Below are positions 35,993 through 44,480 of a stretch of DNA of 64,000 bases, in pieces. The notes under the pieces were generated by a model. That model searched no databases. It saw only the letters and a program-made list of their open reading frames with translations, and was not told the origin of the DNA. Position 1 is the first letter of the stretch, and every line of letters begins with the position of its first letter. The stretch comes from JBCCXL01 sp039191605 (GTDB lineage: Bacteria > Acidobacteriota > Thermoanaerobaculia > Multivoradales > JAHZIX01): assembly GCA_039191605.1 (NCBI GenBank), contig JBCCXL010000025.1, positions 19,402 to 83,401 of the forward strand. Reading direction: 5' to 3'. The translations under genes and the position numbers were made by a program.

Positions 35993-37449
35993 ACCTTTCC
36001 CAGCGATGCAGACTTTGGTGGAGAGCCTTGGCCCTCGGAGGGATGGTCCTCTCCTTCGCCGTCGCCTGTGGCAGCGCGGGGACTCAGGAGCCCCAGAGCC
36101 CGGCAGATGCTGCGGTGGCGGGAGCTGACGTCGGTTCTGAGACGAGCTCTGAGACGGACCTCGAGGGAGGTACCAGCGAGGGGAGCGCAGATCTTTCGGG
36201 GGAAGGTTCCGCTGGTGGTCAGGCGCCTGCGAATGACGCGGCTACGAGCGCAGAAGCTGCCGCCCCTCGCCCCGCATCCGGTTTATCCCTCGCCCCCCTG
36301 CCAGCCCTGGAGGATGAGCTGGTGACGGCTCTGGGCTTTGCCCGGACGGCGGTGGAGGCCTACCGTCAAGGGCGCTATGACGAGGCCCGAGGGGCGCTGA
36401 ATCGCGCCGCGACGGTGCTGGAGGGGGCACCGCTGCCGCCGGCATTCCGCCGCGCCGGGCTTCAGCTGCTGCAGCCCTCCCTGGCAGCGGAGGCCGCCGA
36501 CGGTGCTCTTCCAGCACCGTCCCTGGAGGAATTACGGCAGCGGCTGGAGGCGGCATCGGCGGATCGAATCCTGCGCCGCCGCCTCGACCTGACCCGCCGG
36601 CTGGAGCCGGTCTGTCATGCCCTAGGGGCCAACGCTCCCCGCGATGCTCGGCTGCTGGACGATATCGCCGGGCATCTAGTGGAGCAGGCGCGCAACCCCG
36701 GGGCCATCAATACGGCCCTGCGTCGCCGTGCTCGCCACGGTGCGGTGGTGCGGGCGGAGCTGCGCCGCGCTGGATTACCCCAGGAGCTGGAGGCGCTGGT
36801 GCTGGTGGAGAGCCGATACGATCCCCAGGCCCGTAGCCCCGCCGGCGCCCGAGGCCTGTGGCAGCTGACCCCCAAGACCGCCAACGGCTTTGGGATTCGA
36901 GGAGCCCAGCTGCTGGATCCAGCAGATTCCACCCGCGCGGCGGCGGCCTATTGGCGACAGCTGCAGCAACTCTTCGGCCCCGAGCAGGTCACCCTCGCCC
37001 TAGCCGCCTACAACGCGGGCGAGAATCGGGTGCTGCGCTGCCTCCGGCAGGCGGAGGACCCGCTGAGGCGAAATTACGAGCACATCGCACCGTGCCTGCC
37101 GCCGGAGACGCGGAATCACGTGCCCAAAGTGCTGGCGGCCTTCCTGGTGCTCGCCGACCCCGAAGCCTTCGGTCTGCGGGCTAACGCCGGTCCCGGGGCG
37201 GAGCAGCGCGGCCAAGGCGCGGGATCTAGCGCTAGCGGAGGCGCAACGAGGAGTGAGACTGGCGGCAGCGCCGGAAGCGCCAGCGGGGCTCAGACCGCGG
37301 CCCGCGAGCACGTGGTGGAAGCTGGCGAGACCCTCTACCGCATCGCGCTGCGCTATGGGCTGGCTCCGGAGCAGCTGGCGCGCTGGAACGGGATCGCCGA
37401 CCCCCGCTCCCTGAAGCCCGGACAGGTCTTGCGGCTCGCGCCTCCGTAG
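35989..37449 (+). CDS. Lipoprotein lytic transglycosylase with LysM domain (MltD-like)
   Basis: Peptidoglycan-cleaving enzyme anchored to a membrane. The signal peptide ends in the lipobox-like FAVACGS. A long acidic Ser/Gly/Ala linker follows. The SLT domain covers about residues 255-385, with catalytic Glu in LVLVESRYDPQARSPAGARGLWQL and the AAYNAGENRV motif. A single LysM domain (HVVEAGETLYRIALRYGLAPEQLARWNG) ends the protein after a second Gly/Ser linker. Translationally coupled (ATGA) to the preceding small gene. Confidence 0.9.
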   Translation: MNLSQRCRLWWRALALGGMVLSFAVACGSAGTQEPQSPADAAVAGADVGSETSSETDLEGGTSEGSADLSGEGSAGGQAPANDAATSAEAAAPRPASGLSLAPLPALEDELVTALGFARTAVEAYRQGRYDEARGALNRAATVLEGAPLPPAFRRAGLQLLQPSLAAEAADGALPAPSLEELRQRLEAASADRILRRRLDLTRRLEPVCHALGANAPRDARLLDDIAGHLVEQARNPGAINTALRRRARHGAVVRAELRRAGLPQELEALVLVESRYDPQARSPAGARGLWQLTPKTANGFGIRGAQLLDPADSTRAAAAYWRQLQQLFGPEQVTLALAAYNAGENRVLRCLRQAEDPLRRNYEHIAPCLPPETRNHVPKVLAAFLVLADPEAFGLRANAGPGAEQRGQGAGSSASGGATRSETGGSAGSASGAQTAAREHVVEAGETLYRIALRYGLAPEQLARWNGIADPRSLKPGQVLRLAPP

Positions 37450-37886
37450 ATTGGCCCGCCCTTCAGCTGTTTACTCCTGAGGCTCAGCCGATCTACTCCT
37501 GAGGATGAGTCGGCTGATCCCTGAGGAGCACTCTTCTGATGGGGATGTTCTTGATGTGGCGCTTCTGGTGAGGCCTACCCTGGCTGATTTCATCTTGGCC
37601 GGGTTGCGTTGGGCGATGGTCCGAGACGGCCTCCGTCCTGAAGGAACAAGTTGTCAGAAAAGAAGCTCTGAAACGGTCAGGCGTGCTGGGAGGTTTTCCT
37701 CGGAACCGAGATTTTCCTTGCTGAAGAAATTTATAAGATGGAGTAAGTATCTCCCCAAGGATGCTCTCCATCTGTTCTCGATTCGCTGGCGAGTCTCCTG
37801 CCACCGGGCTCGAGTGCCGAAGCCCTCCTTTCTTCCGGACCGAGCTCTCCGTGGTTCCCAAGCTTTAGCGACTGATTCTTCCCTCT

Positions 37887-37908
37887 GCCGGGCCTAGGCC
37901 CGGCTTTT
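37887..37908 (+). terminator. Intrinsic terminator-like hairpin
   Basis: GCCGGGCCTAGGCCCGGC is an 18-bp palindrome giving a 7-bp GC stem with a CTAG tip, followed by TTTT. It would end rightward transcription from the transglycosylase operon about 440 nt after its stop, or end an unseen small RNA. Confidence 0.55.
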
Positions 37909-38100
37909 CTGTGGGCAGATTCAGAGGACGAGATCGTGGCTCGGGAGGGAGGAGCGGCTTGGGCTCGAGACAAAGAGATTTCGTGGTTTCGCGCTCGTTC
38001 AGCTTTGGAGTATCATCATCGAGACGATTCCAATTCAATCTCCCGTGGTGAAAACCGCGTACTCGAGGTGCTGGCGCTGCCGGTGCCCTTGCTGCGAAGA

Positions 38101-38124
38101 ACGGAACGCACGTTCCGTCCTTTT
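38101..38124 (+). promoter_or_regulatory. Terminator-like hairpin in the leader of the Cys-rich protein gene
   Basis: ACGGAAC-gcac-GTTCCGT followed by CCTTTTAT lies 28-34 nt before the ATG. A possible promoter TTTCGC (37987) / TATCAT (38011, spacer 18) would start a transcript of about 100 nt ending here. It could be an attenuator controlling read-through or the end of a separate small RNA. Confidence 0.45.
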
Positions 38125-38151
38125 ATCTGATGTTCTGAAGGAGAGAATCAC

Positions 38152-38943
38152 ATGTCATCTCATCGTCTAAGCCTCTTCATCGCCTCCATCGCCCTGTTGG
38201 CCTTGGCTCTCGGCGCCGCTTTCAACTCTCCGCTCCAGGCGGCCGATCGCATTTCCATGCCGGACTCTTACGAGCCCCAGGACCTCATCGCTGAGGACTG
38301 GCAGCCGTTGGGGGTCGACGCCTGGACCCGCACGGCCCTGAACGGGCACCAGCAATTCCTCGCCACCACCGAGCGCGGCATGATCGCTCTGCGGCCGGTA
38401 ATTCACGAGCGCATGTCCTATGCCGTGGAGCTCTACCTGCGCCACGGCGACAAGGGTTTCCTGAAGGTCATGGAGCACCACCAGGCAACCCTGCGCAAGA
38501 TCGATGCTCTCGAGGCGAAGCACGGCTCCGGCCCGGGCCTGATGAGCCGTGAAGCGGCGGGCACCTCCAAGGCCGCCGCGCCGCCGCCGCAATGCTCCAT
38601 CGACGTGCTGGTAGATACCGGCCATGTCGGCTGCTACAACGTGGCCTATGCCGAAGGTGAGTACATCGCCGATCAGGCTCCCTGTCTCGGCAACTGCGAG
38701 CTGTGGACCTTCGCCTTCGCCGGTCGCACCAGCTGCACCACCGGCGTCGAGACCTACGATTACGACATCACCGAGATCACCTACAGCGCTCCCGGTGGCG
38801 GCGGGCATTACAGCAACGCCTTCCACCTCACCACCGACAACGAGTCCTGCAACAACTTTGCTGAGGCGGAGTGGAATTGCAGCGCCGGGGGCTTCCTCTA
38901 CGACTACACCACCGGCAGCGACTGCGGCTGCTGGGCCTGCTAA
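38152..38943 (+). CDS. Secreted Cys-rich protein of unknown family
   Basis: A 263-residue exported protein with an N-terminal signal peptide (LFIASIALLALALGAAF ... LQAA). The middle is helical and charged (ERMSYAVELYLRHGDKGFLKVMEHHQATLRKI). The C-terminal ~115 residues contain ten Cys, probably five disulfides, rich in Tyr, Thr and Gly, ending CGCWAC. No family is recognised. AAGGAG is 9 nt upstream of the ATG. It stands alone between a leader hairpin and a strong bidirectional terminator, and is convergent with the ATP-grasp operon. An extracellular structural, inhibitor or toxin-like role is possible, but nothing in the sequence decides it. Confidence 0.7.
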   Translation: MSSHRLSLFIASIALLALALGAAFNSPLQAADRISMPDSYEPQDLIAEDWQPLGVDAWTRTALNGHQQFLATTERGMIALRPVIHERMSYAVELYLRHGDKGFLKVMEHHQATLRKIDALEAKHGSGPGLMSREAAGTSKAAAPPPQCSIDVLVDTGHVGCYNVAYAEGEYIADQAPCLGNCELWTFAFAGRTSCTTGVETYDYDITEITYSAPGGGGHYSNAFHLTTDNESCNNFAEAEWNCSAGGFLYDYTTGSDCGCWAC

Positions 38944-38987
38944 GTCCGAGATAGCTTTCACGCTCGCGTTCGGATGGAACGCAAAGC

Positions 38988-39017
38988 AAAACCGCCGGCC
39001 CCTGGGCCGGCGGTTTT
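38988..39017. terminator. Strong bidirectional intrinsic terminator
   Basis: AAAA-CCGCCGGCC-cctg-GGCCGGCGG-TTTT: a 9-bp GC stem flanked by A-run and T-run, placed between the convergent Cys-rich protein gene and the ATP-grasp operon. It should end transcription from both sides. Confidence 0.88.
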
Positions 39018-39060
39018 CTTATTGAACGAAGCCGAGGGCCTCAGGCTGAAGGGGCCTTGC

Positions 39061-40302
39061 TCAACCGGGGTTGCCCTCGGTCTCCCGCCAGTGCTGGATG
39101 CGGCCCCAGAAGAGCTCGGTGAAGGGCTCGATCTCGTGGTCCGGGTAGAGGGCGCTGACCTTCTGGCGGACGGCGTTCTTGGCGGTCTCGCTGCCGAAGA
39201 ACTCCCACACGATCTCGTCGAGATGGAGCAGGTGGCGGGCCTGGAAGTCCTCGAAACGGTCGACCTCCAGACGCTCCCGGGCGATGGCGGCGTAGGCGGC
39301 GACGCGCTCGCGGTAGGGCAGATCCTGCTCCAGCACCTGGTAGTAGGGCTCCCAGTCGACGGTGCGGAGCATCTTGCGGCCGGTGACGGCGCAGTACAGG
39401 GACCAGGCGATCTTCGAGCGGATCAGCCACGGGAAGTGGTAGTGCAGGGAGGTGACCTGGGAATCGGGGCAGGCGTTGGCGAAGTCGATGGGGTGGAAGA
39501 CGCCATCGGCGCGCAGGGATTCGCAGGAGTTGAAGTCCCAGCCGAAGAAGGTGTTGATGGTGAGGGTCATGTCCTCCAGCAGCTGGCGCTCGTCGGCGCT
39601 GATCTGCGGAGTCTCCATGGTGTAGCGGTCATGGAGAGGAGCGGAGGGATCGTAGCGCACGATCTTGACCTGAGGGCCGAGGCCGACGCAGCGCACGAAG
39701 AGGTCGTGGGGCAGCACGGCCTTCTGTAGATGCATCAGCCGCTTGCCGCTCTCGTTGTAGGCCTTGTGGAGCTGCTCCGCGTTGTCGATCTTGTTGACCC
39801 CCACCCAGGCGCCGCCGTCGTAGGGCTTGATGAAGAGGGGATAGCCGATGGTCTCGCCGATGCTGTCGAGATCGAAGAGGCGAGCGTAGCGGGCCAGAGT
39901 GGGCTCGAGGTCGGGGCTGGGCTCGTATTCTTTCTGCGGCACCAGCCAGGTTTCCGGCACCGGAAAGCCGAGGTGAGCGATGGCGGCGTAGGTGGTGGCC
40001 TTCTCCATGCTCTGCACGCTCCACGGATTGTTGAGCACGTAGAGCTGATCCATCAGGATGGATTTCTTGATCCACTCCCGGCTGGGGTAGTACCAGTGGG
40101 TGAGGCGATCCAGCACCACGTCGTAGCGGCAGGGCTGACGAATGTCGAAGGGCTCGATGGTGACTCGCTCCACCTCGACCTGCACCGTATCCCCTTTCCA
40201 GGGCACCGAAAGGTCCAGTCGGCGCACGATCTCCTCGTAGCACAGGGGCCAACAAATATCTGCGCCCAGGGAAAGACCGATGCGCCGGGTGACTTCAGCC
40301 AT
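39061..40302 (-). CDS. ATP-grasp protein of a distinct type, last gene of the S51-esterase operon
   Basis: A 413-residue protein with ATP-grasp features: GYPLFIKPYDGGAWVGVNKI for ATP binding, LFVRCVGLGPQVKIVRYD for the central strand, and a RimK-like metal motif in ADGVFHPIDFANACPD. It lacks the THMEWF signature of the other three ligases, so it belongs to a different branch. The C-terminal ~120 residues are helical and Trp/Tyr-rich. GAGGAGG lies 4-5 nt before the ATG, a strong site. It starts 27 nt after the esterase gene. The reaction is probably ATP-dependent ligation of a carboxylate, with substrate unknown. Confidence 0.8.
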   Translation of the reverse strand: MAEVTRRIGLSLGADICWPLCYEEIVRRLDLSVPWKGDTVQVEVERVTIEPFDIRQPCRYDVVLDRLTHWYYPSREWIKKSILMDQLYVLNNPWSVQSMEKATTYAAIAHLGFPVPETWLVPQKEYEPSPDLEPTLARYARLFDLDSIGETIGYPLFIKPYDGGAWVGVNKIDNAEQLHKAYNESGKRLMHLQKAVLPHDLFVRCVGLGPQVKIVRYDPSAPLHDRYTMETPQISADERQLLEDMTLTINTFFGWDFNSCESLRADGVFHPIDFANACPDSQVTSLHYHFPWLIRSKIAWSLYCAVTGRKMLRTVDWEPYYQVLEQDLPYRERVAAYAAIARERLEVDRFEDFQARHLLHLDEIVWEFFGSETAKNAVRQKVSALYPDHEIEPFTELFWGRIQHWRETEGNPG

Positions 40303-40329
40303 GATGCCTCCTCGCTCGTCGAGCGAGCG

Positions 40330-41469
40330 TCATTCGTAAACCATCCACAGCGGGCCGGGGAAGAGCCACGAGAGGCCCTCCCTCAGGCGGTCCCGCCAAT
40401 TTTCCCAATTGTGGCCGTCCCGAGCCTCGACGTAGCGCACTTCGAGGCCCGACTCCCGCAGCAGCGGGATCAGGGAGCGGTTGTAGTAGATCGGGCGTTC
40501 GTAGGTTCCACAACAGATGAATAGCTTATCCGCTGGGCGACCGGGGCGGCTGCGAAAGCGGTTGACGAAGGCCACCACCGGGTCGAAGACCGGGCCCTTC
40601 TGGTGCTCGCCGATGTCGGTGAAGGCGAAGGAGCCGGATTGCAGCAGCAGGCGGTCGAAGGTGCCGGGGTAGCTCCACGCCGCGTGCAGGGAGGCGACGG
40701 CGCCGAAGCTGGCGCCCATCAAGCCTCGAGACCCAGGGGCGTCGGTGAGGGGGTAGCGTTCCTCCATCGCCGGCAAGAGCTCTTCCACCAGGAAGCGCGC
40801 GTGCTTTGGATTGGCGCCGTACTCCACCAGTCGCTGGTCGCCGGGGGCCTGGGTCAGGGCGACGATCATCGGGGGGATCTCGTGACGGTGGATGAGGTTG
40901 TCGAGCACCGTCTTGAGCCCGGAATAGTCGAGGTATTCGAAGCCGTCATGGACGATCAGGAGGGGGTAGCGAGCGCGGGGGCGAAAGCGCGCCGGGAGAT
41001 AGACCCCCACCCGGCGCTGCTCACCGAAAGCGGCGGAGGACACCATCAGGTTCTCGAAGCTTCCCGGACGGGCCTCGGGATCCGGGTGGGCCCATTCCGG
41101 CTCGACGTAGCCCTCGCTGTGGGCCACCGAGTTGGCGCCGAAGGGATCCCGCGCCAGGTGCGGGTTCAGCGGATCCCGCACCCAGCTGCGGCTCTCCCCC
41201 TGATGGACCTCGAATTTGTACTCTACCCGCGATCCCCGGGGGAGCTGGAGGGTGGTGTGCCAGAGGTCTAGATCCTGCACCGGATCCAATATCTGCCCGG
41301 TCTCGAGGCCGAAGATGAAGTGCTTCAGCTCTACTCGATCCGCCGAGCCGTGGTAGACGAAGGTGACGTCGGAGCCTTCGACGAGAGGGAATTCGTGGCT
41401 CTCCAGGAAAGCGTGGAGATCCTGGTGATCCGGCTGAGCGTCGAGAAAGCGATCGAGAACCGAGGTCAC
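40330..41469 (-). CDS. Alpha/beta-hydrolase esterase with N-terminal E-set domain (enterochelin-esterase-like)
   Basis: A 379-residue putative esterase. The N-terminal ~130 residues form an E-set/CBM48-like beta domain (VTFVYHGSADRVELKHFIFG ... YKFEVHQGES). The hydrolase part shows YPLLIVHDGFEYLDY, the nucleophile elbow GLMGASFGAVAS and a C-terminal EARDGHNWENWRDRL with the likely catalytic His. This matches the Fes/IroE-like esterase family, whose members cut ester bonds in oligomeric siderophores and related esters. The GTG start overlaps the S51 gene stop by 4 nt (GTGA). No siderophore genes are near, so the substrate is more likely the ATP-grasp product. Confidence 0.83.
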   Translation of the reverse strand: MTSVLDRFLDAQPDHQDLHAFLESHEFPLVEGSDVTFVYHGSADRVELKHFIFGLETGQILDPVQDLDLWHTTLQLPRGSRVEYKFEVHQGESRSWVRDPLNPHLARDPFGANSVAHSEGYVEPEWAHPDPEARPGSFENLMVSSAAFGEQRRVGVYLPARFRPRARYPLLIVHDGFEYLDYSGLKTVLDNLIHRHEIPPMIVALTQAPGDQRLVEYGANPKHARFLVEELLPAMEERYPLTDAPGSRGLMGASFGAVASLHAAWSYPGTFDRLLLQSGSFAFTDIGEHQKGPVFDPVVAFVNRFRSRPGRPADKLFICCGTYERPIYYNRSLIPLLRESGLEVRYVEARDGHNWENWRDRLREGLSWLFPGPLWMVYE

Positions 41470-42713
41470 GGTGAGTCTCCGGCGGGTAGCTGCGGTGGGG
41501 GGAGCTCGACTCCCGAAGCGCGGGATCGGGGGGAAGGCTGCGGTTCCGTGGGGTTGGCTCCCTCGGAGTTGATCTCCTCGGTCCAGCGGCCGTCGATATC
41601 CTCTCCCTGACTGGAAGGGGGCCACGGCCAGTCGGGGCGCCAGCGCGCCGACTCGCCAGGGAAGGGGGCCACGGATCCATCCGGGAGCAATCGCTTCACC
41701 TCGCCACCGCTGACGCATCGAAGCTGGTCTCCGTCGCCGTATTGGTGAGCGGCTTCAGGATGGAGAGAGTCGTGGTGGCTTCTCTTCCCGGCGTTGTCGT
41801 TGTCGTTGTCGTTGTCGTTCTCGTTCCCGCTGGCGTTCAGCGAAGCTGTGGGCCAGCAGTCGACGCTATCTCCCTGATCCAGGGTGAGAGCGGCCATCGG
41901 CGCGAAGCGGCGGGCGAAGAGCCCCACTCGCACCGGATCATCCAGCTGAAGCCGGCTACTGGCGTGGGGCAGGGGGAGCACCCCCGGCACCAGGCCTAGA
42001 CCGCGGTCGAGGATCTCGGCGTTACCGGCCCCCTGGGGCGGTCGATCGTGGAACAGAACGATGTGCTCGGCGCACGCCATGGCTCCGGCGGACCAGGCGA
42101 TCACCGGTTTCCCGACCAGGAGCTCGGGCAGGCCGAAGAGCCGCAGCCGATTCAGCAGCACCGCCACATGGCCACCGGCGATGGTCACCGCCGCGGCGCC
42201 TTCGAGAATGCTCGCCAGCTCTTCCCGATCCGGCTTCAGAGCCGCCTCGGTGCGGGCGCGCCACAGGGCATCGTGGCGATCGTGAATCTCGGCGATGCGG
42301 CGGCAGTGGTGACCGTCCAGGTGGCGCACTAGCTCCAGGGCATCCTGGCGCTCCGGGTCGATCAGCGCCCCCGGGTCTGGCAGGCGCAATAGCTGCCGGG
42401 TGCTCTCCAGCAGCGGATGCAGTCTGCGGCGGTAGAGGCGCTGGAGATCCTTGAGGCGATTTTGGCGACGGCGCAGGGCGTTGAAGAGCTCCGGGTGGGC
42501 TTCGAACGCGGCATCTGCCCGGGCATGGAGCCTCAGGTTGACCACTTCCCGGCCGACGTGCTCGCGGAGCTCGTCGACCTCTTCCTCCCGCTCCTGCCAG
42601 CCGGCGGTGACGGTGGCAATAGGGCCATCGATCTCGAGACGCCGCAGGGCGTCGACGATGATCGGCTGAAGTCGCTGGGGTCCGAGGAGAGTAACGCTGG
42701 TGGGGTGACTCAT
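41466..42713 (-). CDS. S51 (peptidase E)-like protein with repetitive C-terminal tail
   Basis: A 415-residue protein. Residues ~170-255 match the S51/class I amidotransferase-like core: VTIAGGHVAVLLNRL, nucleophile elbow WSAGAM with Ser208, and LPLPHASS with His250, corresponding to the Ser-His of dipeptidase E and cyanophycinase. The N-terminal 160 residues are helical and charged. The tail after ~285 is probably disordered and holds an Asn-Asp run encoded by a hexanucleotide repeat. First gene of the operon with the esterase and ATP-grasp gene. A peptide-cleaving role is inferred. No Shine-Dalgarno is seen; a GATAAT hexamer 10 nt before the ATG suggests a leaderless transcript. Confidence 0.72.
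   Translation of the reverse strand: MSHPTSVTLLGPQRLQPIIVDALRRLEIDGPIATVTAGWQEREEEVDELREHVGREVVNLRLHARADAAFEAHPELFNALRRRQNRLKDLQRLYRRRLHPLLESTRQLLRLPDPGALIDPERQDALELVRHLDGHHCRRIAEIHDRHDALWRARTEAALKPDREELASILEGAAAVTIAGGHVAVLLNRLRLFGLPELLVGKPVIAWSAGAMACAEHIVLFHDRPPQGAGNAEILDRGLGLVPGVLPLPHASSRLQLDDPVRVGLFARRFAPMAALTLDQGDSVDCWPTASLNASGNENDNDNDNDNAGKRSHHDSLHPEAAHQYGDGDQLRCVSGGEVKRLLPDGSVAPFPGESARWRPDWPWPPSSQGEDIDGRWTEEINSEGANPTEPQPSPRSRASGVELPPPQLPAGDSP
41792..41827. repeat. Hexanucleotide repeat inside the S51-like gene
   Basis: Four perfect CGTTGT units followed by CGTTCT and CGTTCC. On the coding strand it encodes alternating Asn-Asp/Glu. Unit changes would keep the frame, so length variation would alter only the tail. 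Confidence 0.85.
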
Positions 42714-43018
42714 GGGAGGTGCTATTATCCATGGGTTACGCCACAGCAAGAAGCCCGAGTCGAGGTCTCGCTGCATTCGACGAGATGGCGCTGAGCGGTG
42801 GCGGGGCAACTCACTCTCTCCGCTCCATTTTCTGGTTGCCGATCCAGCTCTGGGCTCCACCGCATTCCTTGGCTGGTCCCTTGGCTGCATCCCTCGACTG
42901 GTGTGCCCAACGAATCACCTTTTCGACAGTCTGATCCTGAGTTTGATTCGCCGCTCGGCCTGTCGTGGTCGGGCCGAGATTTCCCGCCTCAACCCGCCTC
43001 AACCATGAGAGCCGCACC
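42714..43018. other. Divergent control region between the S51 operon and ATP-grasp paralogue 4
   Basis: About 305 bases, no credible gene. A GATAAT (minus strand, 42729-42724) lies just before the S51 gene. The right side precedes the fourth ligase, where GAGAG is 8 nt before its ATG. Shared control of both units is possible. Confidence 0.5.
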
Positions 43019-44239
43019 ATGCACGTGCTATTCGTCGAGCCGTCTTTTCCCTACAACCAGATTCGCTTCGTCCAGGCCCTGGCGAGCGTCGGCGCCAGGG
43101 TCACCGGGATTGGCGAAGTGCCCCCGGATCACCTACCGAGCGCGGTGCGAGAAGCGCTTCACGGCTATGAGCACATCGGCAACGTCTGCGATACCGGGGC
43201 GCTCTACGGAGCGGTGCGCCGAGTGCAGCAGCGGGGCTGGGTCGATCGCCTGGAGGCGACGGTGGAGGCACACATTCTCACCGCCGCGAAGGTCAGGGAA
43301 GCCTGCCAGATTCCCGGCACCACCGAGCGCACCGCCTTCCTCTGCCGCGACAAGCCGGCGATGAAGGAGGCGTTGCGCCAGGCCGGGGTCCCCTGTGCCC
43401 TCTCTATCGGCTCCTCCGACCCGAAAGAGATTCGGGATTTTGCCCGCCAGACCGGCTATCCCTTGATCATCAAGCCTCGCGACGCCGCCGGCGCGGCGGG
43501 AACCTGGAAGGTGGAAACCGACGACGATTTAGAACGGGTGTTGCGGGAATCCGGCGCGGCGGCGGGGCGCTCCGTCGCCGTGGAGGAGTTCATCGAGGGC
43601 CACGAGGCCTTTTACGACACCCTCACCATCGGCGGGGAGGTGGTGTACGAATTCATCACCCATTACTACCCCGGGGTGCTGGAGGCGATGCGGACGCGCT
43701 GGATCTCGCCTCAATTCATCGCCACCAACCGGGTAGATGCGGAGACCTACGCCGAGGTCAAGGAGATGGGCAAGCGGGTCATCGAGGTGCTGGGCATCGG
43801 CACCTCCGCCACTCATATGGAGTGGTTCTATGGACCCAAGGGGCTGAAATTCTCCGAGATCGGCTGCCGGCCGCCGGGGGTCGGGGCGTGGGATCTCTAC
43901 TGCGCCGGCAACGATATGGATCTCTACCGTCAGTGGGCGATGGCCCTGGTTCATCGACGGGTAGAGCAGCCGGCCTCTCGCCGCTTCGCCGCCGGCATCA
44001 TCAACCTGCGGCCGGATCGCGACGGGCATATCGCCGGCTACGAGGGGCTCGAAGGGATTCAGCAGGCCTTCGGCGACTGGATTCTCGACTCCAAGCTGCC
44101 CAACCCCGGCACCCCCACTCAGCCGGTGGAGGCGGGCTATATGGCCAACGCCTGGCTCCGCATGCGCCATCCAGATTACGACGAGCTTCGCCGGATGCTC
44201 GATCTGGTGGGGAAGACGGTGAAGGTGCGAGCTGCCTGA
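43019..44239 (+). CDS. ATP-grasp ligase, paralogue 4 (closest to paralogue 1)
   Basis: A 406-residue ATP-grasp enzyme, exactly the length of paralogue 1 and alignable with it over the whole length (MHVLFVEPSFPYNQ against MKVLMISPGFPTEM at the start). ATP lysine is Lys152 (GYPLIIKPRDAAGAAG), followed by VAVEEFIEGHE, THMEWF (265-270) and FSEIGCRPPGVGA. The phosphate-binding loop differs (RDAAGAAG instead of IAGAGSAD), so substrate or kinetics may differ. It is divergent from the S51-esterase-ligase operon and upstream of a dipeptidase gene, which supports peptide chemistry as the theme; that is inference. Confidence 0.85.
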   Translation: MHVLFVEPSFPYNQIRFVQALASVGARVTGIGEVPPDHLPSAVREALHGYEHIGNVCDTGALYGAVRRVQQRGWVDRLEATVEAHILTAAKVREACQIPGTTERTAFLCRDKPAMKEALRQAGVPCALSIGSSDPKEIRDFARQTGYPLIIKPRDAAGAAGTWKVETDDDLERVLRESGAAAGRSVAVEEFIEGHEAFYDTLTIGGEVVYEFITHYYPGVLEAMRTRWISPQFIATNRVDAETYAEVKEMGKRVIEVLGIGTSATHMEWFYGPKGLKFSEIGCRPPGVGAWDLYCAGNDMDLYRQWAMALVHRRVEQPASRRFAAGIINLRPDRDGHIAGYEGLEGIQQAFGDWILDSKLPNPGTPTQPVEAGYMANAWLRMRHPDYDELRRMLDLVGKTVKVRAA

Positions 44240-44480
44240 GGATCTGTTGAGGGGGGGTGATCTTTGGAGGAGGTGCCGCGGTGGCGGCGCAGCGTTCTTC
44301 CCCCAAGAACACCCTGGAGTCCTCGATATCGCTATGGAGTCCACATAGCCCTGCTAGTCCACGCAGTCCATCAAGTTCCCGTAGTTCTGGTTTTCGCCGT
44401 GCGCTTCTGCCCATCGTGACTCAGCCCCAATCTAGAATCTTCTTCCCTTCCCTTCTTTAACCAGTGGAGTTCCAGTAACC

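Larger units (their letters stand above)
37450..38151. other. Long AT-richer spacer before the Cys-rich secreted protein gene
   Basis: About 700 bases without a convincing gene. Near 37460-37530 the words CCTGAGG and TCAGCCGATCTACTCCTGAGG recur. A perfect 18-bp palindrome with a T-run lies at 37887-37908. The right end carries a possible promoter and a terminator-like hairpin before the next gene. A 130-codon frame at 37505 was judged unlikely to be real. Confidence 0.5.

Noticed and set aside
37505..37897. 130-codon open frame in the spacer before the Cys-rich gene
   Set aside because: No ribosome binding site, no domain-like pattern, and overlapping frames on the other strand are equally open.
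38152..38943. Cys-rich protein as a RiPP precursor for the neighbouring ATP-grasp protein
   Set aside because: It has a Sec-type signal peptide and is 263 residues long, and a strong bidirectional terminator separates the convergent genes.
38977..38987. GAACGCAAAGC resembling part of a cyclic-di-GMP (GEMM) riboswitch
   Set aside because: The first half of the aptamer is absent and the site lies after the stop codon of the Cys-rich gene, next to a terminator.
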